Positions 44,674 to 54,044 of a DNA stretch of 64,000 nucleotides are shown in pieces. The stretch's first letter is position 1; each line of letters begins with the position of its first letter. A program made the position numbers and the translations under genes. The notes under the pieces are model-generated. The model had not been told where the DNA came from. It saw only the letters and a list, made by a program, of their open reading frames with translations, and did no database searches. Where the stretch lies: assembly GCA_018263005.1 (NCBI GenBank), contig JADFDH010000005.1, forward strand, positions 88,195 to 152,194, given 5' to 3'. This DNA is from Methanobacterium sp. GTDB lineage: Archaea > Methanobacteriota > Methanobacteria > Methanobacteriales > Methanobacteriaceae.

Positions 44674-45340
44674 AGAGAACATAATAGAAATTCATAACCT
44701 TAAAAAAAATTATGATAAAGGAAATATTAAAGCCCTAAACGGTATAGATCTGAAAATAAAAAGGGGAGAATTTATATCCATAATGGGCCCATCCGGATCA
44801 GGTAAATCAACACTCCTTAACATGATAGGAGCACTGGACCGGGCAGAAGAAGGATCTATCAAAGTAGCAGATATAGATCTGATGGAGAAAACAGATTTAA
44901 GCGAATTCAGATCCCAGGAGATAGGCTTCGTATTCCAGATGCATAACCTGATACCGAACCTCACAGTTTTGGAGAACGTGGAAATACCCATGTATGAAGG
45001 CAAACTCAACAGCGAACAAATGCGAGAAAGGGCATTAGAACTCCTGGAAGCTGTAGGGCTCAGAGAAAAGGCTGAAACAAATCCCACTAAACTCTCAGGT
45101 GGTGAGAGACAGAGGGTAGCAATAGCACGTGCATTGGTTAATCATCCTTCAATAATCCTAGCAGATGAACCAACAGGTGCTTTGGATTCCAAAACCGGTG
45201 ATATTATCTTGAAACTACTTAAGGATCTTCACAACAAAGAACATGTCACCCTAGTGATGGTTACCCATGAACCCTACGTTGCTAAAATGGCGGATCGTAT
45301 TTTAAATGTGTTTGATGGTAAAATAAAAAGTTCAAGTTAA
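44666..45340 (+). CDS. ABC transporter ATP-binding protein (LolD/MacB type)
   Basis: A 224-residue ATPase with Walker A GPSGSGKSTLL, Q-loop VFQMHNLIPNLTV, signature LSGGERQRVAIARA and Walker B ILADEPTGALD. Starts ATG overlapping the permease by eight bases. Together they form a MacB-like exporter without a third component. Confidence 0.94.
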   Translation: MSEENIIEIHNLKKNYDKGNIKALNGIDLKIKRGEFISIMGPSGSGKSTLLNMIGALDRAEEGSIKVADIDLMEKTDLSEFRSQEIGFVFQMHNLIPNLTVLENVEIPMYEGKLNSEQMRERALELLEAVGLREKAETNPTKLSGGERQRVAIARALVNHPSIILADEPTGALDSKTGDIILKLLKDLHNKEHVTLVMVTHEPYVAKMADRILNVFDGKIKSSS

Positions 45341-45492
45341 CCATAGGCATCAAATTAATCATATGGGTTTTTACACAAAATCAAGTCGATTAGATGGCAT
45401 TTGCATTATTAAATAATATTCTCCAATTATAAAATAGAATTGTTACATATAAAAAATTGAATATAAAAATAAGAAATCATTAATAACTCTAA

Positions 45493-45924
45493 TTACCAAT
45501 CATAGACTTCTTCTGGTGGTATTAGTTTAGCACCGCCATTTTTAAGGGCTTTTATACCCCCGTCAATATCTTCTGGATGTAACAGTACTATGGCCTTTTC
45601 CTCTTTCTCATCCACGAACGCATATAGATAGTCTAGATTGATACTGGATTCATCAAGAATTTCTAAAACAGCATTTAATCCCCCTGGTTCGTCAGACATC
45701 TCCACGGCAATAACATCTCCAATTTTAACCAGGAAGTTATTTGCTTCCAGTAATTCTTTTGCCCTGTCCGGTACAGGAACTATCAATCGTAATATGCCGA
45801 AATCTGAAACATCCGCAATGGACATTGCCCTGATGTTAATATTATTATGGGCCAGCACATCCAAGGCTTTTCTCATCCTGCCCTTTTTATTCTCCAGAAA
45901 TATGGAAAGTTGTTTTATCTTCAA
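45493..45924 (-). CDS. tandem ACT-domain protein
   Basis: A 143-residue protein made of two ACT domains (residues 1-70, 71-143): KQLSIFLENKKGRMRKALDVLAHNNINIRAMSIADV, then EMSDEPGGLNAVLEILDESSINLDYLYAFVDE. ACT domains bind amino acids. It is 20 bases downstream of the phenylacetate-CoA ligase gene, so it likely regulates that pathway in response to an amino acid. No catalytic domain. Confidence 0.92.
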   Translation of the reverse strand: MKIKQLSIFLENKKGRMRKALDVLAHNNINIRAMSIADVSDFGILRLIVPVPDRAKELLEANNFLVKIGDVIAVEMSDEPGGLNAVLEILDESSINLDYLYAFVDEKEEKAIVLLHPEDIDGGIKALKNGGAKLIPPEEVYDW

Positions 45925-45944
45925 ATCAATTTCCCCCTACTACT

Positions 45945-47249
45945 TCACTCATCAAAACTTCTTTTATCTATAACTCTTACGGCTTTACCCTCACTTCGAG
46001 GAAGAGTTTTAGGTTCAACCAGGGTCACATTAACCCTTATACCAATTTCATTATGTATTTGATTTTCAATTTTCTTCCTAATATTAACCAGTTCCTTCAC
46101 TTCATCAGAAAACAATCCTGGTGAAGCTTCCACCTGAACTTCCAATTCATCAAGGTGTTGTGGACGGGTTACAATTATCTGGTAATGTGGTTCCAGTCCA
46201 TCTATCTTAAGAAGTGCTTTTTCTATCTGTGAAGGGAAAACTGCCACTCCTTTAACTTTAAGCATATCATCTGTTCTACCGGTGATACGGTCCATTTTGA
46301 CGAAGGTCCTGCCACAGGAGCAAAGATCCCTTCTAAGTGCTGTGATATCCTTGGTACGGAATCGTATAATGGGCATACCTTCCCTGGTAAGGTTGGTTAA
46401 AACCAATTCGCCTTTCTCACCATCAGGCAGGGTTTCTAGAGTTTCCGAATCAATTATCTCAGGATAGAAATGATCTTCCATTACATGCAATCCATCCTGC
46501 GCATCACATTCCAAGGCTATACCAGGACCCATTATCTCAGTCAACCCATATATGTTAAAAGCTGGGACACCGAACCTTCTCTCTATTTCTTTTCTCATCC
46601 CACTGGTCCACATTTCAGCTCCGAAACCAATTGACTTCAGTTTAAGATTATCTGGATTAACACCTTCTTCTTCCGCTACTTCAGCGAGATAGAGTCCATA
46701 TGAAGGTGTGAAAATAAGTACGTTTGTTCCAAAATCTTCCAGTATCTCTATCTGTCTTTTGGTCTGTCCAGTTGAGATAGGAATAACGGTAGCTCCTATG
46801 TTTTGTGCTCCGTAATGAACACCAAAACCACCGGTAAAAAGACCGTAACCATGGGTATTTTGGATGATATCATCTTCGGTTAATCCGAACATGGTTAATC
46901 CTCTGGCCATTACCTCTGCCCATGTTTTTATATCTTTACGAGTATATCCGGAGACTGTTGGTTTGCCTGTTGTTCCGGAGGAAGTATGTAATTCCACTAT
47001 TTTTTTAGATGGAACTGCAAACATTCCAAAGGGATAAGAATCTCTCAGATCATCTTTGGTGGTTAAGGGAAGTTTTTCTATGTCTTTTAGGGTTTTTATA
47101 TCCCCGGGTTTAATGCCGGCTTCATCGAACTTCTTCTTATAGTAAGGCACATTATCATAGGCTTTTTTAACCACTTCTTTCAGTCTTTTTAACTGTAACT
47201 GTTCTCTTAAAGCAGGTGGCATACATTCTGCTTCTTCATTCCATATCAT
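45945..47249 (-). CDS. paaK: phenylacetate-CoA ligase (aryl-acid CoA ligase)
   Basis: Activates aryl acetates such as phenylacetate to CoA thioesters. The 434-residue AMP-binding enzyme has SSGTTGKPTVSGYTRKD (P-loop-like), YGLTEIMGPGIA, FRTKDITALRR and a C-terminal TGRTDDMLKVKGVAVFPSQIE. Length and order are those of PaaK-type ligases. With IorAB and the ACT protein this suggests salvage of aryl acetates into aromatic amino acids, which is known for methanogens. Specificity for phenylacetate or indoleacetate is inference. Confidence 0.9.
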   Translation of the reverse strand: MIWNEEAECMPPALREQLQLKRLKEVVKKAYDNVPYYKKKFDEAGIKPGDIKTLKDIEKLPLTTKDDLRDSYPFGMFAVPSKKIVELHTSSGTTGKPTVSGYTRKDIKTWAEVMARGLTMFGLTEDDIIQNTHGYGLFTGGFGVHYGAQNIGATVIPISTGQTKRQIEILEDFGTNVLIFTPSYGLYLAEVAEEEGVNPDNLKLKSIGFGAEMWTSGMRKEIERRFGVPAFNIYGLTEIMGPGIALECDAQDGLHVMEDHFYPEIIDSETLETLPDGEKGELVLTNLTREGMPIIRFRTKDITALRRDLCSCGRTFVKMDRITGRTDDMLKVKGVAVFPSQIEKALLKIDGLEPHYQIIVTRPQHLDELEVQVEASPGLFSDEVKELVNIRKKIENQIHNEIGIRVNVTLVEPKTLPRSEGKAVRVIDKRSFDE

Positions 47250-47300
47250 TTACCTATCTCCCACATTTAATTATAATTTAAAAGAATTATGAATGAATTG

Positions 47301-48155
47301 TTAATATATTACATGGAAACTATTGATCACCAGTTCCATCTCATTTTTATAATCAAGAAGTGAATTATTAAATATAAATATCACGAAATATGCGGTGCCA
47401 TTTTTTGATATAGCAATTCCCCTGGTGTTGTAAATAGTATTATTCACTTTGTAAGTGGCTTCAATATTGTATCCGCTTATATTATCCATGGTTATATTAT
47501 TTTCATAGGTAATGCTGCCTGTTTGTAAGATATTCTGCCTCCAGATAAGAACTCTTTCAGCGAAGCTAGTGTTCCTCAGGTTTTCATTCATCACTGAAAA
47601 GCTGTTGTTTTCATCTTTGGAAACCGTGACGATTACGGGGTTTTTAGTACCATTGGCAACTTTCCATCCTTTAGGATAGTCAAAACTAACGATTCCATTA
47701 TCAAAATGATTTTCAGATACAACGGGGGTTGTATTGGTGGTGTTGTTGGTTTTATTAGTTGTTGGGGGGGATTGATTAGCCGCATACACACCAACAGCCA
47801 CTATAATGATTATTACGGCCATTACTAAAATAAGCTTTCTATTAAGTTTTATATACTTAAAAAAGGACATATCTCTTAATTTTTGAGAATATAACTTGAA
47901 TGAATTGGTTTTTACAGATTTTCCTAACTGGGGTGGAGTTTCTTTCCTGAAAGAATCATCACTTTTATCCTTTGTTTTATCTCTACTTTTAATCTTGGTT
48001 TTTTCCTTAGTTTTATCCTTGATACTGATGGCTTTATTTTTTATATCATCCAGATTAATTGATTTCGATCTGCGGGAATCAGATTTTCCCAATTTAGGAG
48101 GGCCATCTTTTCTCAAGGTACACACCAACAAGTTATTATAATCATATTCTAACAA
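47301..48155 (-). CDS. membrane-anchored PsbP/DUF1795-like protein
   Basis: A protein of up to 284 residues whose start is uncertain: the first TTG (48155) has no ribosome-binding site and several internal TTG/GTG codons compete. A lysine-rich N-terminal segment (about 30-100) precedes one membrane helix (109-128), an Asn/Thr linker, and a PsbP-like domain (NGIVSFDYPKGWKVANG ... GYNIEATYKVNN) rich in N-glycosylation motifs. Likely a surface protein with a cytoplasmic basic tail. Function unknown. Upstream of paaK by 52 bases. Confidence 0.7.
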   Translation of the reverse strand: MLEYDYNNLLVCTLRKDGPPKLGKSDSRRSKSINLDDIKNKAISIKDKTKEKTKIKSRDKTKDKSDDSFRKETPPQLGKSVKTNSFKLYSQKLRDMSFFKYIKLNRKLILVMAVIIIIVAVGVYAANQSPPTTNKTNNTTNTTPVVSENHFDNGIVSFDYPKGWKVANGTKNPVIVTVSKDENNSFSVMNENLRNTSFAERVLIWRQNILQTGSITYENNITMDNISGYNIEATYKVNNTIYNTRGIAISKNGTAYFVIFIFNNSLLDYKNEMELVINSFHVIY

Positions 48156-48337
48156 TCTATTATTTTAATTAATCTATTTTTATCTATTTATATATAAGTG
48201 GAAAGAGTTGTCATTAAAAATAGTAAGGGATAAAATAAATAATTTTAATAAAGTCTTACTTGTTATCATACGCTATTTATATTAATTAATCATCAATATA
48301 GTGATAATATTATTTTAGATGGGAGAGTAGTGATTAT

Positions 48338-49951
48338 ATGGATATATTAATATTAACCTTTGTTGTTTTAGTTTTCTTAATGATAAACGGATACATAGGC
48401 TATATAGCCTGGCGCAGAACGAAAAATGCAGATGATTATCTGGTGGCGGGGAGGGATACCCACCCATTTGTCATGGCCTTAAGTTATGGGGCCACATTCA
48501 TCAGCACCGCAGCTATTGTAGGTTTTGGAGGAGTTGCTGCTAACTATGGGATGGGAATCTTATGGCTGGTCTTTCTGAACATAATTGTAGGGATATTCAT
48601 TGCCTTCATATTTTTTGGTAAACGTACAAGAAAGATGGGACATAATTTAGGAGCTTTAACCTTTCCAGAGTTCTTATCACGACGTTTTAATAGTAGATTT
48701 ATACAATACTTTTCTGGTGCTATCATTTTCATTGGAATGCCCCTTTATGCTTCTGTAGTACTTATAGGAATGGCCAGATTTGTGGAAACAAGTTTACAAA
48801 TCGATTATAATATAGCATTAATAGTAATGGCAGTTATAGTAGCTTTATATGTTATATTTGGGGGAATAAGGGGTGTTATGTACACCGATGCCCTGCAGGG
48901 AAGTATCATGTTCTTTGGAATGATATTTTTACTCATCGCCATTTACTGGATTCTGGGCGGATTAACCGATGCAAACCAAGCCCTTACCAACCTGGTAAAT
49001 GTGGTTCCAGCTAAAGCCACAGCAGCAGCCACAGCAACAGGATTCACCGGATGGACATCCATGCCATCATTGGGAAGTCCGTTCTGGTGGACTTTAGTCT
49101 CCAGCCTAATTCTGGGAGTGGGAATTGGAGTTCTATCCCAACCACAATTAGTTGTCAGGTTTATGACAGTCAGATCAAACAAGGAACTAAACCGGGGAGT
49201 TTTAATCGGGGGGTTATTCATATTTGCTATAACATTCGGTGCCTATGTTGTTGGTTCTCTTTCTAATGTTTATTTCTTCCAAACAACTGGACAGACCGCG
49301 GTTCAAGCTGCCGGTGGTAACTTAGATAAAGTTATACCCGCGTTCATCACAGCGGCCATGCCTTTATGGTTCACTTATCTATTCATGATAGCCCTCTTAT
49401 CAGCTGCCATGTCCACCCTATCGGCACAGTTCCATGTACAGGGAACAGCCATAGGTAGGGATGTGTATGAAACAGTCGTCCGTAAAACAGGAGGATCCTC
49501 AGTTAGAGTAGCTAGAATTGGCATATTAATCGCTGTAATAATTGCGGTTATTCTGGGATTCATTTTACCAGCCAGTATAGTGGCTGTTGGGACATCCCTC
49601 TGGTTTGGTATAACCGCAGCTGCATTTTTAGCAATATACGTGGCGGCGTTATATTGGAAACGAGCTACTAAAGAAGGAGCAATTGCAGGAGTTGTATCTG
49701 GATCTGTAGTAAGTTTATTATGGCTAATTTTTGGATTCAAAAAATCAGCAGAAGCACTGGGGATAAGCAAAGCATTAATGGGCCAATCCACAATTATTAC
49801 CACAGTACCCTGGCCAACCGTCGATCCAATGATCATAGCCTTGCCAGTAGCAGTTATAGCCACGATAGTGGTATCATACATGACCAAACCTCCTGAAAAG
49901 GAATTTCTGGATAAATGCTTTGAAGGTGTGGATGAAGCCAAAGGAAAATAA
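48338..49951 (+). CDS. sodium:solute symporter (SSS family)
   Basis: A 537-residue membrane protein with about 13 helices, including the SSS signature WRRTKNADDYLVAGRDTHPF, GGIRGVMYTDALQGSIMFFGM and ALLSAAMSTLSAQFHVQG. Relatives take up proline, pantothenate, acetate or sugars; the substrate cannot be read from the sequence. The next gene starts six bases after the stop, so they share a transcript. Confidence 0.92.
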   Translation: MDILILTFVVLVFLMINGYIGYIAWRRTKNADDYLVAGRDTHPFVMALSYGATFISTAAIVGFGGVAANYGMGILWLVFLNIIVGIFIAFIFFGKRTRKMGHNLGALTFPEFLSRRFNSRFIQYFSGAIIFIGMPLYASVVLIGMARFVETSLQIDYNIALIVMAVIVALYVIFGGIRGVMYTDALQGSIMFFGMIFLLIAIYWILGGLTDANQALTNLVNVVPAKATAAATATGFTGWTSMPSLGSPFWWTLVSSLILGVGIGVLSQPQLVVRFMTVRSNKELNRGVLIGGLFIFAITFGAYVVGSLSNVYFFQTTGQTAVQAAGGNLDKVIPAFITAAMPLWFTYLFMIALLSAAMSTLSAQFHVQGTAIGRDVYETVVRKTGGSSVRVARIGILIAVIIAVILGFILPASIVAVGTSLWFGITAAAFLAIYVAALYWKRATKEGAIAGVVSGSVVSLLWLIFGFKKSAEALGISKALMGQSTIITTVPWPTVDPMIIALPVAVIATIVVSYMTKPPEKEFLDKCFEGVDEAKGK

Positions 49952-49957
49952 TAGGTT

Positions 49958-50791
49958 ATGAAAATCAGACCCTACCTTTATAAAAAAGTAGAAGAAGATA
50001 ACTGGGATAAAATATTACAAAATCCCAGTGAAATCACTACTTTAAGTTTTCAAACAGGAACAGTTAAGATAAACCTCAAGGGAACCCTAAATCCAGACCA
50101 TCCTCTGGCAGAAGGTATTGAAGATAAAGAATTAGAAGTTCCCATACTAGCTTATTGTGTCCGTCATCATACAGAAGGGGATATTCTTATAGATACCGGT
50201 TTAGATGCTTCTTATATTAATGATCAACATGGTGGATTAATAGGATCAGCTGTAGATGAATTCGGGCTAGAAGAGAATGAAAACATAGCTTATCACATCA
50301 AGAAACATAATATTAAACTAAAAAAAGTATTCATAAGCCATTTACACTCAGACCACGCTGTAGGTGTCCGGGAACTACCAAAAAACATACCATATATCAT
50401 TGCAAAGGGTGAATACAATGAATATCAGCCTCTTATCCATGGTGATTTCCTGGAAGGACTGGAAGAATTATATGAAATAGACTTCACCAATGCACAGAAC
50501 ATACCACCAATGGGTCCCAGCGTAGATCTATTAGGTGATGGATCCCTCTGGGCCATCAGAACACCAGGACACACCCCAAACCATATTTCATTTCTCATAA
50601 ATAGCCTTAACGGACCTATTTTACTCACAATGGACGCTGCCTTTATTTTTGAAAATCTGAGACGAGGCATAGCCCCCAGAGATTATACATGGGATGTTCT
50701 TAAGGCTCAGGAAACCTTAGAGAGAATAATAGATTTTTTAAATAAATATCCGCAGGTTAGGGTGGGCGCGGGTCATGAAGCTTTAAAATAG
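49958..50791 (+). CDS. metallo-beta-lactamase-fold hydrolase
   Basis: A 277-residue MBL-fold protein, closest in layout to N-acyl homoserine lactonase-type enzymes. Zinc ligands include ISHLHSDHAVG (His128, His130, Asp132, His133), IRTPGHTPNHIS, LTMDAAF and the C-terminal GAGHEA. It follows the symporter by six bases and may act on the transported solute. Its 3' end resembles the dispersed repeat at 51745-60025. Confidence 0.9.
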   Translation: MKIRPYLYKKVEEDNWDKILQNPSEITTLSFQTGTVKINLKGTLNPDHPLAEGIEDKELEVPILAYCVRHHTEGDILIDTGLDASYINDQHGGLIGSAVDEFGLEENENIAYHIKKHNIKLKKVFISHLHSDHAVGVRELPKNIPYIIAKGEYNEYQPLIHGDFLEGLEELYEIDFTNAQNIPPMGPSVDLLGDGSLWAIRTPGHTPNHISFLINSLNGPILLTMDAAFIFENLRRGIAPRDYTWDVLKAQETLERIIDFLNKYPQVRVGAGHEALK

Positions 50792-50905
50792 ATTTAAAGC
50801 TTTAAATATTATATATGACCGCAATTTTTCATTTAATTTACTATAATGTTTTTTATCTCGAAATGATAAATAGATAGTTATTGATATGTACCATTGGTGT
50901 TAAAG

Positions 50906-51223
50906 ATGGATTCTGTTACTCTTGGTTTGATATGTGGATTGGTCTTCGGTTTATTCTCTGGTGGGATAATGATTCCAATGAATTATGATTCCCGGCGTAA
51001 AAAGTTGGAAGCAATTTTAAGTGCCTTTGTGGATAGATTCATGATTGGATTAATAATACCCAGTGCTACTTTTGGTTTAGATCCTCTGATAAGTGGGTTA
51101 ATTGTAGGTATTGGACTCAGCATTCCATCAGCCATAATAACCAGGGCTTATGCACCCATAATGATTGTTGGTGCTGTTGGTGGTTTAGTCATTGGTTTTG
51201 TTACTAAGTCAGTGGTAGGTTGA
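50906..51223 (+). CDS. small membrane protein, unknown
   Basis: A 105-residue protein with three to four hydrophobic segments (about 5-25, 43-63, 70-95). The motif MNYDSRRKKLEAIL occurs between helices. GGTG lies before the ATG at 50906; an in-frame TTG at 50894 is less likely. The composition suggests a small membrane protein with unknown function, perhaps a subunit of a transporter. Confidence 0.7.
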   Translation: MDSVTLGLICGLVFGLFSGGIMIPMNYDSRRKKLEAILSAFVDRFMIGLIIPSATFGLDPLISGLIVGIGLSIPSAIITRAYAPIMIVGAVGGLVIGFVTKSVVG

Positions 51224-51267
51224 TTCTCTATGAATTATTATGCTTATGTAGTAAGGAGGTTTAATAA

Positions 51268-51693
51268 ATGCCAGATGAAAATTTAATAGCTTATTGTGGA
51301 CTTTATTGTGAAGATTGTTTCAATTATACGGGGTCTATTGCAGATATGGCCAGGGATCTTAGGAAGGAATTAAGGAAGAATAAATTTACTGAAGTAGCAA
51401 AAGCAATGCCTTTCAAGGAATTTGATAATTATCAGGAATGTTATGAATGTTTGGGAGCTATGGTGAAGTTAAGGTGTAAAGGATGCCGGGATGGTTTTAG
51501 ATCAAAATTTTGTAATATTGCCAAATGCGCCCAGAAGAAAGAATACCAAGGATGCTGGGAGTGCGATGAATTTCAAACCTGCCAGAAGTTTGAATTCCTA
51601 AAACCAATTCATAAGGATGCCAATATTAAAAATCTAAGAAAGATCAAAAGACAGGGAGTTGAAGGTTTTCTTAAAGGGAAAAAACATTGGTAA
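51268..51693 (+). CDS. DUF3795 cysteine-rich protein
   Basis: A 141-residue protein with many cysteines: YCGLYCEDCFNY, CYECLGAM, CKGCRDGFRSKFCNIAKC, CWECDEFQTC. The DUF3795 family in archaea and clostridia is thought to bind metal, but the role is unknown. AAGGAGGT precedes the ATG. A decayed relative lies at 59838-60008. Confidence 0.9.
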   Translation: MPDENLIAYCGLYCEDCFNYTGSIADMARDLRKELRKNKFTEVAKAMPFKEFDNYQECYECLGAMVKLRCKGCRDGFRSKFCNIAKCAQKKEYQGCWECDEFQTCQKFEFLKPIHKDANIKNLRKIKRQGVEGFLKGKKHW

Positions 51694-51744
51694 AAACATG
51701 CAATTCAAGTCAATTTTTAATTAATTTTGTATTCTGTTCCCAGA

Positions 51745-51800
51745 ATGCCTAGTGCGGACACCTCTGTCTCGAGTTTAGGGTGGGACCGGGTCATGAAGCT
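51745..51800 (+). repeat. dispersed repeat, copy B
   Basis: A 56-base stretch from ATGCC to GAAGCT. It contains GGACACCTCTG and AGGGTGGGACCGGGTCATGA, which closely resembles the last codons of the MBL gene (RVGPGHEA in the matching frame). No gene covers it; the rest of the 51694-52058 spacer shows no other feature. Confidence 0.6.
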
Positions 51801-52058
51801 TGAGAATAGGTTTTAAAGATATTATGTTCATTAATTTTATTCTAGATAATATTTAAAACATTTAAACATCTCTACAAAAGATATAAACCGATTAAAAAGA
51901 TTTATATGCCAGTTATAAGATTTAAATAGGAAATATAAAGCATATTCGTCTTTCTTAATATGTTAACAGCTCTTTGCCTTTCTATAATATAGAATATCAA
52001 GGGTATTTCCAACAGTAACCAATACTTAATTTTTCTTCAAATAGGATATTGCTCATTT

Positions 52059-53639
52059 TCAATCTGAATCTTCAGAGGACTGTTTAGAATCCTCTTCATG
52101 GTACTGGGCAAGTAATTCCTTTTCTTCATCCATTTTAGGAAACTTGTAAAACACGATAGCTGCTCCAAATAGTATTGCAATGATTCCTGCAAGATAAGCC
52201 CAATGATCTCCAGCTAAAAATGAAGTTTTTGCACCGGATATAATCTGGGCTGAATATTGGGGATACTGACCAGCAAAAGCAGTTGCACTGGAATATGATT
52301 TCTGAAGAGTGGTTTCTACACTGTTTGATATTTGTTGTGGGGCGTTACTGAGTTGATCTGCCACCGCTTTTGCATAACCTGCTGTAAGCAAAGCCCCGAA
52401 TATGGAGGTCATGATAGCTCCACCAAAATCACGCTGTAAGTCTGCTGTCCCTGATGCCATACCTTCACGTTTAACTGGAACAGATCCGGTAAGAGAATGA
52501 GAAGCAGGAGTTCCTGCCAATCCAACTCCAATTCCCACTAGAGCATATGCCAGACCCACCTTCCAGTATGGTATATGATCCTGCCATAGAATAAGCATAG
52601 TTAGAAAACCTAATAAACAGAATACATACCCTAATAAGAGTGTAAATCTAGACCCACGGGACTCCACCAACTTCGCTGATTGTGGTGCCACCAGTATCAT
52701 TAGTAAAGCTCCTGGTAAAATTGATATTCCTGCGTCCAGAGTAGAGTATCCCAGAACATTTTGTAAAAACTGCTGTCCAATGTACATAGCACCCATAAGG
52801 GATCCAAATACTATTATACCCGCTGATGCTGCCACCCAGAAGATCCTGCGTCTGGCTATATTAAGATCATAGAGAGGATTTCTAACATTTATTTGTCTCT
52901 TAATAAAGAAAAATCCAGTAGACACTGCTATAATTAGTAAACTAACTATCAAAGTTATAGAATTAGGTACGGGGGCAAAATTAATAGCGAGAATCAATGT
53001 TCCCAGAAAAATAAGAGATAATAACCCCCCAATATTATCAACAGGATCTTTTGTTTCATTAATATGGGATGGAATGAATTTTATAGCCATAATCAAAGCC
53101 ATTAAAGCTAATGGTAATGTTATAAGAAACACAGAACCCCAATCAGCAAATGTAAGAAGGTATCCTGAGATTAAAGGCCCCATAGCAGCAATAGCAGCCC
53201 CTATACCGGACCATAAAGCGATTGATCTTGTCCTTTTTGGACCAGACCACAAAGCAGCGATCATTGCCAGGGTAGTTGGGAAAGCCATTCCTGCAGCTAA
53301 ACCACCGATAATGCGGGCTAAAATAAGGATTTCAACAGATGGAGCAAAACCAGCAACTAATGAAGCAGGTATGGCCAGCAGAGTACCGATTATCAGCATC
53401 ATCTTACGTCCATGATGGTCACCTAAAGCACCAAACCAGAGAACTGATGCAGCCAGACCCAGCGAGTAACCTACTGCAACCAGATTAATTTGAACCTGTG
53501 AAGCACCAAAAGCAAGACCTATGGAAGGAAGAGCTACATTAGCCACTGATAAGTTCAGATTAGCCACAGCAGCCACTAGAATAAGGGTGGTTAAAGCTAT
53601 CATTCCGGGTTCAAGATTTTTATTTTGCTTTAAATCCAT
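52059..53639 (-). CDS. MFS multidrug exporter, 14-helix (EmrB/QacA type)
   Basis: A 526-residue protein with fourteen predicted membrane helices. Early signature NLNLSVANVALPSIG and the loop motif GALGDHHGRKMM are typical DHA2 family features. It probably exports drugs or toxic organics by proton antiport. The ATG at 53639 is chosen over a TTG at 53669 because GTGGGAT lies near it. The upstream spacer of 405 bases holds a hairpin and repeat copy F. Confidence 0.88.
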   Translation of the reverse strand: MDLKQNKNLEPGMIALTTLILVAAVANLNLSVANVALPSIGLAFGASQVQINLVAVGYSLGLAASVLWFGALGDHHGRKMMLIIGTLLAIPASLVAGFAPSVEILILARIIGGLAAGMAFPTTLAMIAALWSGPKRTRSIALWSGIGAAIAAMGPLISGYLLTFADWGSVFLITLPLALMALIMAIKFIPSHINETKDPVDNIGGLLSLIFLGTLILAINFAPVPNSITLIVSLLIIAVSTGFFFIKRQINVRNPLYDLNIARRRIFWVAASAGIIVFGSLMGAMYIGQQFLQNVLGYSTLDAGISILPGALLMILVAPQSAKLVESRGSRFTLLLGYVFCLLGFLTMLILWQDHIPYWKVGLAYALVGIGVGLAGTPASHSLTGSVPVKREGMASGTADLQRDFGGAIMTSIFGALLTAGYAKAVADQLSNAPQQISNSVETTLQKSYSSATAFAGQYPQYSAQIISGAKTSFLAGDHWAYLAGIIAILFGAAIVFYKFPKMDEEKELLAQYHEEDSKQSSEDSD

Positions 53640-53815
53640 TTTATCCCACTTATCACCATTTATTATCAAATAGATATGTTAGAAAAAGGATATATTAGTT
53701 ACCATTTAAATCAAACTTTTTTTTAAAGGTTTTTTATTATTTGTGTTTTTGGATGGGATCATGGTGATTAAGTGGGTTCCTGGTTTCAATAGCCTATGGT
53801 TGGTGTGATATTCTC

Positions 53816-53836
53816 CCTACATGATTTGGATGTAGG
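53816..53836. other. perfect seven-base inverted repeat
   Basis: CCTACAT, seven bases and ATGTAGG form a perfect stem in the spacer between the MFS and DUF389 genes. It lies on the divergent promoter side and could be an operator or part of an RNA structure. No further evidence. Confidence 0.35.
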
Positions 53837-53909
53837 ATTTATAAAAAAGCATCCCCATGGATAGCATAATTTTAATTTGTACTAATTTCTTATTTTATTT
53901 CTATCAAAA

Positions 53910-53960
53910 ATGCATTGTGTGACAAATTTGTATGTAGTGTAGGATGGGTACTTATCGTTA
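53910..53960 (+). repeat. dispersed repeat, copy F (most diverged)
   Basis: ATGCATTGTGTGACAAATTT followed by GTGTAGGATGGGTACTTATC. Shares its first half with copy E (55308) and the GTGTAGG core with the others. Weak on its own. Confidence 0.45.
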
Positions 53961-54044
53961 GTTATTTAAAAGTTCCTATCTCTTATATTAATATATTACC
54001 ATTTAATTTAATTAAGTATCATAAAGACCAGATGGAGAATTATT

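Noticed and set aside
53761..53870. Spacer before the DUF389 gene as a riboswitch
   Set aside because: Only one short seven-base stem is clear; no known riboswitch consensus is recognised.
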